Positions 50,865-59,744 of a stretch of DNA of 64,000 bases are shown here, piece by piece (the first letter of the stretch is position 1; every line of letters begins with the position of its first letter). Below the pieces are notes generated by a model that saw only the letters and a program-made list of their open reading frames with translations, made no database searches and was not told the origin of the DNA. The translations under genes and the position numbers were made by a program. The stretch comes from Micropruina sp. (lineage in GTDB: Bacteria > Actinomycetota > Actinomycetes > Propionibacteriales > Propionibacteriaceae), in assembly GCA_016711105.1 (NCBI GenBank), contig JADJTO010000035.1, forward strand, positions 99,396 to 163,395. Direction: 5' to 3'.

Positions 50865-51991
50865 TGATCAGCAACTGACGCTCTTCTCGGAAGCCCCACC
50901 TCCTCGGCTCGGGCGCATTGCACGCGCATTCGAACCAGCGCGCCTCACACAGGCGAGGGTGCTCGCCTGGAAGACCAAGTCCGAGCTTGCTGAGAGAATC
51001 GGGGTTTCCGCAGCCGCGATAGGGCAGTTCGAAGCGGGCGCCGTCACACCGAAACCAGAGCACCTGCCCGAAATGGCTCGTGTGCTTCACGTACCCGTCA
51101 GCTTCTTCGCCGCGGGTAGGCCGCTTGGTCGTCTGGACGTAGCCGACGCCCATTTTCGGAGCCTCCGCTCCACTCGTTCCAAGGACAGAGCGAAGGCTGC
51201 AGCCCACGCGGAGCAGGTTTGGGAACTCACGCATGCGCTCGAGAAGCGAATCCAGTTTCCGGAACTCAATCTCCCGCAAGTTCCCGAAGGCACTCCACCG
51301 GTAGACGCTGCGCAAGCGGTTCGCAGCTTGTGGCAACTCCCCCGCGGCCCCTTGGCGCATCTTGCTGCGGTCATGGAGTCCAGAGGGATCGTCATCTGCC
51401 TCATTCCCCTGACCAATGAAGCCGTGACCCGGGTCAAGGCATACTCCACAAGCTCGCTTGGGCGACCCATTGTTGTTGTGACTCCAGAGCGATTCCGGTC
51501 CGTCTACGAGTACCGGTTCACGTGCGCACATGAGCTCGGACACCTGATCCTCCATCAAGACCCGCTTCCGGGTGATCGAAAGCAGGAGCGTGAAGCCGAT
51601 CAGTTTGCGGCAGAACTTCTGACTCCGGGCTCCGAGATACGGCCGCTCCCTTCCGAAGACTGCCCGCATGGCGGCCCTGGCGGAACTGAGCTCGACGTGG
51701 GGAGTATCGGTCGAGTCCCTCATCTACCGCATGGGCGAACTCCAGCTGATCTCCGACGTGTCGATTCGACGAGCGCATCAACGGCTTGCTGCCATGGCGG
51801 AGTTTCGCCGAGACGAACCGCTGTCAGCCTATCCGGGAGAGGTTCCGACCCTCCTCCAGGAGGCACCGCTCGCGGCGCAGACCGGATTCACCAGGGCGGA
51901 CCTCGCCGATGAACTCTGCTGGACGCCGAGCCACCTCGCCGAAGTGCTGGGTGAGGTGGACAGTCGGCCGAAGCTGAGTCTCGTGAGGTAG
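50857..51991 (+). CDS. Xre-type DNA-binding / ImmA-IrrE metallopeptidase protein, one-base frameshift
   Basis: The N-terminal 80 residues are an Xre helix-turn-helix (LAWKTKSELAERIGVSAAAIGQFEAG). The C-terminal domain is an ImmA/IrrE (COG2856) metallopeptidase with the zinc motif FTCAHELGHLILHQD. One extra C in CCC at 51648-51650 breaks the frame; removing it joins RPLLPKTARMAALAELSSTWGVS to the C-terminal WTPSHLAEVLGEVDSRPK and the stop at 51991. In such pairs this protein usually acts as antitoxin and repressor. The overlap with the upstream gene (8 bases) shows coupling. Confidence 0.85.
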
Positions 51992-52047
51992 CTCAGCCGA
52001 CAACCGGTGGTTTTCGCACCTGCGCGACGACATCCGTCAGGATTCAC

Positions 52048-52053
52048 TAGCCT
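52048..52053 (+). promoter_or_regulatory. -10 element (TAGCCT) of a leaderless hsdR transcript
   Basis: TAGCCT is 7 bases before the ATG at 52061; no ribosome site is present. Confidence 0.45.
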
Positions 52054-52060
52054 GAGGCAC

Positions 52061-54472
52061 ATGCCTCAGCCCGGACCTCACGAGAGCGACACGTGTCGCG
52101 ACCTAGTGGTTCCCGCTATTGAGGCCGCAGGCTGGCAACCCGACCAGGTGGTCGAACAGTTCCCGGTAGCTGCCCAGCGTGTGGTGACCCTCGGTGGCGT
52201 GACGCGCCAGCTGGGCTCCGGCTATGTCGACTACGCGTTCAGTGCCGTTCCTGGTTCCCCGACGGTCGTCGTAGAAGCCAAGCGCCAGTACCGCTCCGCC
52301 GAGGCCGGGCTGCAGCAGGCTCTGCGGTACGCCCAACAGCTTGACGCGCCGCTGGCGTACGCCACGAACGGCGTCGACATCATCGAGCACAACCTGCGCA
52401 CCGGACGCGAACGCAGGGTCACCGAGTTCGCCGCGCCGGCGATCGCCTGGGACGAGTACCTGCAGACCTTGGGGGTGGTGGACGGCGCGGGCGCCTCACT
52501 CCTGAGGCAACCCTTGAACCGAGGACGCCGCGACGCCGCCGGCAACGTGATCACACCTCGCTACTACCAGTCGGTAGCTATCAACCGCGTCCTCGCCGCC
52601 ATCGCCCGCGGCGAACGACGCGTCCTGCTTCTCATGGCCACCGGCACGGGCAAGACGTTCACCGCGATGCAGATCGTCGCCAAGCTGCGCGCCTACGAAG
52701 ACGCCGTGCGACCGCAGCGCAACTACCGCGTCCTCTACTTGGCTGACCGCGACCAGCTCCTGTCCCAGCCGATACGGAAGGACTTCATCCCCGCCTTCGG
52801 CACCGCCCTGCTGAGCCGCGTGCGGGGCGAGGTCGACACCAGCCGGGAAATCTACTTCGCCACCTACCAGGCGCTCGCCGCCGGCGGTGACCAGGAGTCG
52901 CTGTTCGCCACCTTCCGCCCCGACTTCTTCGACCTGGTCATCGTGGACGAATGTCACCGAGGCAGCGCCGACGAGAACTCCGCCTGGCGAGCCGTCCTCG
53001 ACCACTTCTCCAGCGCCGTCCAGCTTGGTCTGACCGCGACCCCGCGCAGCGACAACGTAAACAGCTACGAGTACTTCGGCAACCCCGTCTACCGGTACTC
53101 GCTGCGCCAGGGCATCGAGGACGGGTTCCTCGCCCCCTATCAAGTCCGGCGCGTCGTTCTCTCTCCCGACGCGGACGGCTGGAAACCGGCACCGGGTCAG
53201 GTGGACCGATTAGGCCGTGCGGTGCCTGAGGGTGTGTACACGACCCGGGACTTCGAACGAGTCGTCTCCCTCCTTGCGAGGACGCGGCTCGCCGCGCGGC
53301 ACCTGTCCGGAATCCTGCGGCAGGACCCGACGGCCCGCTGCATCGTGTTCTGCGTCGACACCGAGCACGCCGATGAGATGCGGCGGGCGCTCATCGACGA
53401 GAACGCCGACCTGGTGGCCGCCGACCCCGAATGGGTGGTGCGGATCGTCGGCGTGGAGGGCGAACGCGAACGGCTGCTCAGCGACTTCACCGACCCCGAC
53501 CGGCCCAGCCCGGTGGTAGCTACTACGTCCCGCCTCCTCTCGACGGGGGTGGATATTGAGGACCTGAAGTTCGTCGTGCTGTTCCGTCCGGTCGGCTCGA
53601 TGATCGAGTTCAAGCAGATCATCGGTCGAGGCACCCGGCTGTTCCCTGACAAGGGCAAGACCAGCTTCGAGATCATCGACTATGTGGGTGCGACCACGCT
53701 CTTCGAGGACCCCGACTTCGACGGCTACCCGACCAACATCACGATCGAAACCGTGGACGGCGATGGCGCAGTCGTCGATATCGACGGTGTGCCCGTCCCA
53801 CCGACTCCGCCGCTCGTGCCGATCGTCGATCCGATCGAAGGTGGCGAGCCGCCGACCGAACCGCCCACACCGACCGATCCGACACCACCGACGCCGCCAC
53901 CTCCCCGCAAGCTCTACATCGACGACGGCGACTTCGAGGTGCTCACCGAGGCGCGGTTGGTTCCCGACGCGTCGTCGGGGCAACTTCTCCTCACTGAATA
54001 CGGCACCTGGGTACGTGAGGTCATCGCGGCCGAAGGTGACGCGGACGACCTGCGTTCGCGCTGGTCGCAAGCGCCTTCCCGCCACACCCTGACCGCCTCC
54101 CTAGCGGCGCACGGCGTCGATATCGGCGAACTCGTCCAGTCCGCCGGACTGACCGACAGCGATCCCCTGGACGCCCTGCTCCAACTCGCGTGGAACCAGC
54201 CCGCCCGTACGCGCGCCGAGCGGGCACGACAGGCGCGCGAGCAGCACGCCGCCGAACTCGCTCAGCAGAGCGAGACTGCGCGAGCGGTCCTGGAGGGTCT
54301 TCTGGCGCGCTATGAGCAGTTCGGCGTGCCGGACCTCGAGCGAGCGGAGGTGTTCCGGCTCGCGCCACTGGCAAACCTTGGCACGCCGGCAGAACTCGCC
54401 CGCGTCTTCGGTGGTGGTGACGGGCTGCGGTCCCAGCTGGATCGTGTGCAGGAGTGGCTCTACTCAGCGTAA
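52061..54472 (+). CDS. hsdR: Type I restriction enzyme R subunit (helicase-nuclease)
   Basis: Motor and nuclease subunit of a type I restriction system, 803 residues. The N-terminal nuclease has GYVDYAFSAV and VVVEAKRQYRSAE (PD-ExK). Helicase motifs follow: Walker A LLMATGTGKTFTA, VIVDECHRGS (DEAD-like DECH), LGLTATP (motif III) and FKQIIGRGTRLF (motif VI). A Pro/Thr-rich linker (PTEPPTPTDPTPP) separates the helicase from a C-terminal helical domain that should bind the modification core. I start at the ATG at 52061, 7 bases after TAGCCT. The M and S genes follow only after an abiE pair. Confidence 0.93.
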   Translation: MPQPGPHESDTCRDLVVPAIEAAGWQPDQVVEQFPVAAQRVVTLGGVTRQLGSGYVDYAFSAVPGSPTVVVEAKRQYRSAEAGLQQALRYAQQLDAPLAYATNGVDIIEHNLRTGRERRVTEFAAPAIAWDEYLQTLGVVDGAGASLLRQPLNRGRRDAAGNVITPRYYQSVAINRVLAAIARGERRVLLLMATGTGKTFTAMQIVAKLRAYEDAVRPQRNYRVLYLADRDQLLSQPIRKDFIPAFGTALLSRVRGEVDTSREIYFATYQALAAGGDQESLFATFRPDFFDLVIVDECHRGSADENSAWRAVLDHFSSAVQLGLTATPRSDNVNSYEYFGNPVYRYSLRQGIEDGFLAPYQVRRVVLSPDADGWKPAPGQVDRLGRAVPEGVYTTRDFERVVSLLARTRLAARHLSGILRQDPTARCIVFCVDTEHADEMRRALIDENADLVAADPEWVVRIVGVEGERERLLSDFTDPDRPSPVVATTSRLLSTGVDIEDLKFVVLFRPVGSMIEFKQIIGRGTRLFPDKGKTSFEIIDYVGATTLFEDPDFDGYPTNITIETVDGDGAVVDIDGVPVPPTPPLVPIVDPIEGGEPPTEPPTPTDPTPPTPPPPRKLYIDDGDFEVLTEARLVPDASSGQLLLTEYGTWVREVIAAEGDADDLRSRWSQAPSRHTLTASLAAHGVDIGELVQSAGLTDSDPLDALLQLAWNQPARTRAERARQAREQHAAELAQQSETARAVLEGLLARYEQFGVPDLERAEVFRLAPLANLGTPAELARVFGGGDGLRSQLDRVQEWLYSA

Positions 54473-54473
54473 T

Positions 54474-54511
54474 CTTTAGTTTCACTCGTCACTGTCGCGA
54501 TCAAACTAAAG
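54474..54511. promoter_or_regulatory. Inverted repeat before abiEi, likely AbiEi operator
   Basis: CTTTAGTTT (54474-54482) and its exact complement AAACTAAAG (54503-54511) are 29 bp apart centre to centre, upstream of the -10 element at 54535. AbiEi antitoxins of known systems bind inverted repeats at their own promoter and repress it. Confidence 0.65.
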
Positions 54512-54534
54512 GTTTCATTGAGTTCGCGCAGTGC

Positions 54535-54540
54535 TAGGCT
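54535..54540 (+). promoter_or_regulatory. -10 element (TAGGCT) of a leaderless abiEi transcript
   Basis: TAGGCT, ATCTGC, then the ATG at 54547. It gives the abiE genes, and the hsdM and hsdS genes behind them, a promoter separate from that of hsdR. Confidence 0.55.
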
Positions 54541-54546
54541 ATCTGC

Positions 54547-55146
54547 ATGCCGAAGCCGCGTCAGGATCTCCGCCGCGCGCTGCACGCCGTGGCGTTCCAG
54601 CAGGCCGGTTACTTCACCGCCAGCCAGGCGCGCGAGGCGGGCTACAGCTATCAGGCCCAGAAGTACCACGCTGATTCCGGCAACTGGCTGCGGGTCGATC
54701 GCGGCATCTTCCGGCTGCCCGAGTGGCCCTCCGATCCCGAGGACACCTTCGTCCGCTGGACGCTGTGGAGCGACGGCCGGGGCGTCGTTTCTCACGACTC
54801 GGCGCTGGCTATCCACGGACTCTCGGACGTCGATCCGATCAAGGTCCACCTGACCGTGCCGTCCGGTTTCGGTGCCAGTGACGAGCTGGTGGAACTTCAC
54901 GTCGCCGACCTGGACGAGGACGAGCGCGAGCAGCGTCGGGGATGGGCTGTCACCACACCGCTGCGCACCCTCGCGGACGTCGCCGGGACCGACATCTCGC
55001 AGGAGCAGGTCGACCGAGCAGTGGCCGACGCGCTGCGGCTCGGCCTGGCCAGTCGGCGCCGACTGTTGCGCGCGACCGCCGAACTCGCGCCGCACGCGAC
55101 GTTGCGCCTCGAACGCGCGCTAGCGAAGGCCGAAGCGAATGCCTGA
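54547..55146 (+). CDS. abiEi: AbiEi-type antitoxin (type IV toxin-antitoxin)
   Basis: A 199-residue protein with an N-terminal winged helix (HAVAFQQAGYFTASQAREAGYS, then WLRVDRGIFRLPEWP), the hallmark of AbiEi_N/AbiEi_4 antitoxins, and a C-terminal domain (VVSHDSALAIHGLSDVDP, VTTPLRTLADVAGTDIS) that in known AbiEi mediates neutralisation. It acts as transcriptional autorepressor as well as antitoxin; the inverted repeat at 54474 is a ready operator. The stop overlaps the start of the toxin gene by 8 bases (ATGCCTGA). Intact, with normal codon use. Confidence 0.9.
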   Translation: MPKPRQDLRRALHAVAFQQAGYFTASQAREAGYSYQAQKYHADSGNWLRVDRGIFRLPEWPSDPEDTFVRWTLWSDGRGVVSHDSALAIHGLSDVDPIKVHLTVPSGFGASDELVELHVADLDEDEREQRRGWAVTTPLRTLADVAGTDISQEQVDRAVADALRLGLASRRRLLRATAELAPHATLRLERALAKAEANA

Positions 55147-55984
55147 CCCTCGGCTGGTCAGCTTGACCCACCGGCTGCGGAACATCGCAGCCCACGAGGG
55201 CGTGCCTCCCCAGCGGGTGCGGAACCGGTACGTGTTCCAGCGTGTGCTCGCGCGCTTGGCCCGTGATCCGCGCTGGGTGCTGAAAGGCGGCTTCAGCCTC
55301 GAGTTGCGGCTGGGTCTGGCCGCTCGCACGACGAAGGACCTCGACCTGCTCCGTTGGGACGTGGCCGACCTGTCGGCAGTGGACCTCCAGGATCTCCTGG
55401 ATGCCGCGCTCGACGTCGATCTCAGCGATGACTGCACCTTCACCGTCCGCCGACCCCGGCAGGTGCGCGCCGAGGACGAGATGCCCTCCACCTGGCGAGT
55501 GGTCGTTGATGTCCAAGTGGCGCGCAGGCCGTTCGAGACCGTGACCATCGATGTGGTCACCAGCCCGGTCGAGCCGACCTCTGGGCTGGACGCGGTCGCC
55601 GTGCGTCCCGTGCTCGGCGGCAAGCCGTTCTCCGTTCGCAGCGTTGACTTGCCGAGGCACGCTGCCGAGAAGACCCACGCCTATGCGCGGATCTACGCGC
55701 ATGACCGGCCTTCCTCACGGGTGAAGGACCTGGTCGACCTCGCGTTGCTGGTAGAGCAGGAGTTGCTCGAGCCTGCTGACTACGCACGCGCGGTGACCGG
55801 CGTATTCGCCGAGCGCGACGCGTCTGCTCCGCCGCCGGAGCTGCCCGACCCACCGCGTGACTGGGCGGTGCCGTTCGCCGCGATGGCCGCGGACATCGGC
55901 CTCGACCAGCAATCGCTCGACGACGCCGCAACGCTCGTCCAGCGCTTCTACCGCTTCGCCTTCGACCGACAGGACAATCAGTGA
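55139..55984 (+). CDS. abiEii: AbiEii/AbiGii-type nucleotidyltransferase toxin
   Basis: A 281-residue nucleotidyltransferase-fold toxin. The fold signature is WVLKGGFSLELRLGLAARTTKDLDLLRWD, whose GG-FSLELR and D-L-D residues match AbiEii; VVDVQVARRPFETVTIDVV gives the third acidic strand and KTHAYARIYAHDRPSSRVKDLVDLALL the conserved C-terminal Lys and Asp. Relatives stop growth after phage infection by modifying tRNA acceptor ends. Its stop overlaps the hsdM start by 4 bases (GTGA), so toxin and methylase are translated from one message. Confidence 0.9.
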   Translation: MPDPRLVSLTHRLRNIAAHEGVPPQRVRNRYVFQRVLARLARDPRWVLKGGFSLELRLGLAARTTKDLDLLRWDVADLSAVDLQDLLDAALDVDLSDDCTFTVRRPRQVRAEDEMPSTWRVVVDVQVARRPFETVTIDVVTSPVEPTSGLDAVAVRPVLGGKPFSVRSVDLPRHAAEKTHAYARIYAHDRPSSRVKDLVDLALLVEQELLEPADYARAVTGVFAERDASAPPPELPDPPRDWAVPFAAMAADIGLDQQSLDDAATLVQRFYRFAFDRQDNQ

Positions 55985-57472
55985 CCCCCACGAAGCCCCT
56001 CGCCCAAAACGTCCAGGCGCGGCTCCAGGCTGTGATCAACCAGTCGCGCCAGATCATGCGCAAGGACGCGGGCCTGAACGGCGAGCTGGACCGGCTGCCC
56101 CAGCTGGCGTGGTTGCTGTTCCTCAAGGCGTTCGATGACCTCGAAGAAGAGCGCGAGGCGCTCGAGGACGGTTACCGTCCGGTTCTGCCAGAGGATCTCC
56201 GATGGCGCTCATGGGCGGCCGGCAGTGACGTGACCGGGGAGCCATTCCTGCGGTTCGTCAACGACGACCTCCTTACGACCCTGCGAGGCCTGCGCGGCTC
56301 GGGGAAGCCGGGCGATCCACGGGACACGCTCGCCCGGGTGTTCCAGGACACCTCCAACCGCATGCTGTCCGGCCACCTGCTGCGACAGCTGGTGGACCAG
56401 GTGAACAAGGTCGAGTTCTCCCGCCGCGACGAGATGCACGCGATGGCGGTGTTCTACGAGACCATGCTGCGCGAGATGCGCGATGCGGCCGGCGACTCTG
56501 GCGAGTTCTACACGCCGCGCCCGCTCATCCGGTTCATCGTTGAACAGGTTGACCCGCGTCCCGGCGAGCTGGTGCTCGACCCCGCCGCAGGCACCGGTGG
56601 TTTCTTGATCGAGGCGTACAAGCACATGACCGCCGGCGAGGTCTCGGCCACCGACGTCGAGAGGGGTCAAGGGCGGGCTATGGGGCATCGAGAAGAAGCC
56701 GATGCCTCACCTGCTTGGCCAGATGAACCTGCTGCTGCACGGCATCGACCGGCCCCGCTTTGTCGAGCAGAACTCGCTTAACCTGCCGCTGGCTGATATC
56801 CGCAGGAGCGGTGTCGACGTGGTGCTCACCAATCCGCCGTTTGGTGGCGAGGAGGAGCAGTCGGTCCAGGGGAATTTCCCCGTCCAGCTGCGGACCGCGG
56901 AGACGGCCTGGCTGTTCCTGCAATCCGTGATGGCCCGGATCGAGCGGAGCCGGCATGGACGCTGCGGCATCGTCGTACCGAACTCGGTGCTCTTCCTCGA
57001 CACGGGCGTCGGCGCAAAGATCAAAGCCGAGCTGATGAGCAAGTTCAACCTGCACACGGTTCTGCGGCTGCCGAACGGCGTGTTCGCGCCGTACACGATC
57101 ATCCCCAGCAATGTGCTGTTCTTCGAGAAGGGCAAGCAGGGGCCTGTCTGGTTCTACGAGGTACAGGCACCGGACGGCCGGAAGAACTACACGAAGACCA
57201 AGCCCATGCGCTACCAGGAGTTCGCCGACTGCGCCGCGTGGTGGGGTGGACGCGACCGCACCGACCGGGTCGAGAACGAGCGGGCGTGGTGCGTCGACGC
57301 CGACACCATTCGGGGCTCCGGCTACAAACTTGACCTCCACAATCCCCACCGGCCGGACGACCTCGAGCACCGCTCCCCCAAGGAGTTGGTTGCCGAGCTG
57401 ATCGAGACCGAGCGCGAGCTGCTGAAGCGATACGAAGACCTCCGGCACGAGATCGAAGAGTTCGCGCTGTGA
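55981..57472 (+). CDS. hsdM: Type I DNA methyltransferase M subunit, one-base frameshift
   Basis: N6-adenine methyltransferase subunit. The N-terminal helical HsdM_N domain is NVQARLQAVINQSRQIMRK... with LAWLLFLKAFDDLEEE; the catalytic domain has FYTPRPLIRFIVEQ, SAM motif I LDPAAGTGGFLIEAY and the catalytic VVLTNPPFGGEE. One extra G in GGGG at 56663-56666 breaks the frame; with three G the join reads TDVERVKGGLWGIEKKPMPHLLGQM, exactly as in relatives. Total length is one base too long. The start GTG overlaps the abiEii stop and the end overlaps the hsdS start. Confidence 0.92.
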
Positions 57473-58596
57473 GGGCCGAGTGGGTCCCGCTCGGCGACGT
57501 CCTCCGTCTCGCCCAGGATGCTGTAACTGTCCGAACTGACGAGAGCTATCCGTCGGCAGGCGTGCTGAACCGCGGACGCGGACTGTCCGACAAAGGGATC
57601 CTGGCTGGTTCGGCCACCAGTTACGGTCGGCTGTTTCGCCTATCCAAGGGGCAGGTGGTGTACAGCAAGCTCTTCGGCTGGGAGGGCGCTGTTGCTCTCG
57701 TGCCATACGCGTTCGACGGCTACTTCGTGTCCAGTGAGTTCCCCACATTCGAGGTCGCAACCGACCGCGTGAGTACCGACTACCTCGACCAATACCTGAA
57801 GTCGGAGCAGTTCACCGACCAGATGAGCCGCTCGACCAACGGACTTGGGCAACGCCGCCAGCGCGTCAACATCGATGCCTTCCTGAAGATCAAAGCCGCA
57901 CTCCCCTCCCTCGTAGATCAGGAACGGATCGCCAGCCACCTGATGAAGCTGAAGCCGGTCACTAGACCGTCCACCGTCGACTCGGGTCACATCGTCGAGC
58001 ATCTGATATCAGCGGCCGTGCATCACGCGAAGCGTCGGCCACTCGGCGAACTCCTTCAGTCAGACCGACCGTGGGTGGACATCGACGACGCAGGCTCGTT
58101 TCGAACCATCGGCGTTCGGGGCTTCGGCCGGGGGATGATCCGATACCCAGAAGGCGGAGCGGAGACCCTCAGCAAGCTGCGCTATTACCCGCTCAAACCC
58201 GGAGCCCTCGTCGTTAGCAACATCAAGGCGTGGGAAGGAGCGGTTTGCGTCGCCGAAGAGGGGGACGCTGGACGAGTCGCGAGCAATCGTTTCCTTCAGT
58301 ACGTGCCCATCAGCACGGAGATCGCCACCTCCTGGGTCGAGCAGTATTTGCTCAGCCCGAACGGGCTCGTGAGCCTAAATGCCGCATCTCCCGGTTCGGC
58401 CGACCGCAACCGCACGCTCAGCATGGCCGCCTTCGAGGCCATCGAAATACCCGTCCCCAACCGGGAGACGCAAGACGGGGTCATTCGAGTCGCGCGCGCG
58501 CTCAAACGCGTCCGCGCGCATCAGGCGCGACGCGACAAGCTCTCGGCGGCCATCCTTCCGGCTGCCCGCAACAAGATCTTCAACTCCATACGATGA
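57469..58596 (+). CDS. hsdS: Type I restriction specificity subunit S
   Basis: DNA-recognition subunit with two target recognition domains, 375 residues. The repeats can be seen as YSKLFGWEGAVALVPYAF (near residue 65) and VSNIKAWEGAVCVAEEGD (near 250), each followed by TDYLDQYLKSE or SWVEQYLLSP and the conserved helices (PSLVDQERIASHLMKLK; ETQDGVIRVARALKRVRAHQARRD). It begins with a GTG overlapping the hsdM stop. Its last 17 bases overlap the convergent gene at 58580. Confidence 0.9.
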   Translation: MRAEWVPLGDVLRLAQDAVTVRTDESYPSAGVLNRGRGLSDKGILAGSATSYGRLFRLSKGQVVYSKLFGWEGAVALVPYAFDGYFVSSEFPTFEVATDRVSTDYLDQYLKSEQFTDQMSRSTNGLGQRRQRVNIDAFLKIKAALPSLVDQERIASHLMKLKPVTRPSTVDSGHIVEHLISAAVHHAKRRPLGELLQSDRPWVDIDDAGSFRTIGVRGFGRGMIRYPEGGAETLSKLRYYPLKPGALVVSNIKAWEGAVCVAEEGDAGRVASNRFLQYVPISTEIATSWVEQYLLSPNGLVSLNAASPGSADRNRTLSMAAFEAIEIPVPNRETQDGVIRVARALKRVRAHQARRDKLSAAILPAARNKIFNSIR

Positions 58597-59476
58597 TCCG
58601 CAACACCCACGTTGCATTCCTAAGCTGAGGGCCGAGCGGCTGCCACCTTAACCTGGCCATGAGAGTGCTGAGGCGGCTGAACAAGTCAGAACGAAGCTTG
58701 GCCAAGCCCTCAGTGTTGTTGAGGTAGACGATGTAGCGGAGATGCTTCAGATCAAACGGCACGTCATCCGGCGACTGGGTGACGAGGACAACCTCACGAC
58801 CGAGGGCGTGCGCGATGCCGGCTTCGTAGAAGACGTTCGCGTTCCGCCTCGTCAGGTCACAGACCACTACCTTGGAGCGCCAGATCAACGACACGACATC
58901 GTCGATTATTGCCGAGTGTTCCCAGATGTCGTCCGCACGTTGGCATGTCCAGCCGCCGTCGTCGGCCGCCGCCTTGATCGCATCCCACACTGGGGAGAAC
59001 TCCGCCCCGAAGGGCATCATGGCGGCGACTCGGCGCGGGTCCGCCGGGCCCGTTGGCAGAGTGAACACAGTCGGGCTCGGGGAGCTCGGCGTCGCCGACT
59101 CCAACAACGCCTGGAAAAGGTCGGCCTCACGGATGGTCCAGCGAGTGCGCTGGAAATCCCAATTGCTCAGACCCAGTCCTTCGGCTGCGGCCACGATCTT
59201 GTCGGAGGGAATTGGAGGAACACGAGGATTTGGTACGAAGCTGTACAGGAAATCGCGCCCCGTGGACCTAACGCTGGACACGGTCCCGACTCTTGCCACC
59301 TGCTGTTGAGAAGTGTCGCCGGTTTCCGGCATCAGGAGTACGGGCAATTCCAGCAAGCGAGCGCGGTCGATCACTCCCCCTGGCTTGAAGACACCCAAGA
59401 GCTCGGGAGGGAGGCCTTCCAGCATTCGATCAGAGGGCATCTGACCATCCGTCGCTCCCATGATCAAGCTGAACAC
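58580..59476 (-). CDS. Protein with nucleoside 2-deoxyribosyltransferase-like C-terminal domain
   Basis: A 298-residue protein. The last 130 residues have the fold of nucleoside 2-deoxyribosyltransferase/TIR-like stress proteins: AAMMPFGAEFSPVWDAIKAA, CQRADDIWEHSAIIDDVVSLI, VVVCDLTRRNANVFYEAG and HALGREVVLVTQSPDDVPFD, with an acidic residue (NVFYE) where the catalytic Glu of the family lies. The N-terminal 150 residues are not recognised (LGLSNWDFQRTRWTIREADLF). Such proteins are frequent in defence islands, and a role in nucleotide signalling or NAD cleavage is possible but unproven. It converges on hsdS. Confidence 0.75.
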   Translation of the reverse strand: MFSLIMGATDGQMPSDRMLEGLPPELLGVFKPGGVIDRARLLELPVLLMPETGDTSQQQVARVGTVSSVRSTGRDFLYSFVPNPRVPPIPSDKIVAAAEGLGLSNWDFQRTRWTIREADLFQALLESATPSSPSPTVFTLPTGPADPRRVAAMMPFGAEFSPVWDAIKAAADDGGWTCQRADDIWEHSAIIDDVVSLIWRSKVVVCDLTRRNANVFYEAGIAHALGREVVLVTQSPDDVPFDLKHLRYIVYLNNTEGLAKLRSDLFSRLSTLMARLRWQPLGPQLRNATWVLRIIVWS

Positions 59477-59744
59477 CCGGCACGCCCCTTTTCTTGTTGA
59501 CCAGATCGTCAGGTTCTGCTGCCTCGTCCTGGCAGCCTAGTGTCACGGGCTGGGGTGCGTGGAACGCGCAGACCCTGTCAGCCTGCAGGTCTCGAGCGCT
59601 GTCACCTGGCCGCCACACCGGATTCCGGGATCGCGCAGCTGCGGCGCGGACGGCGGTGCGTATCAGAAGTAGCGCCGGTCAACCAGAGCAGTCGATCGGG
59701 CTCGATCCAGCACCCAAAGGTTGGGATACCCCGCCCCTTCCGGG

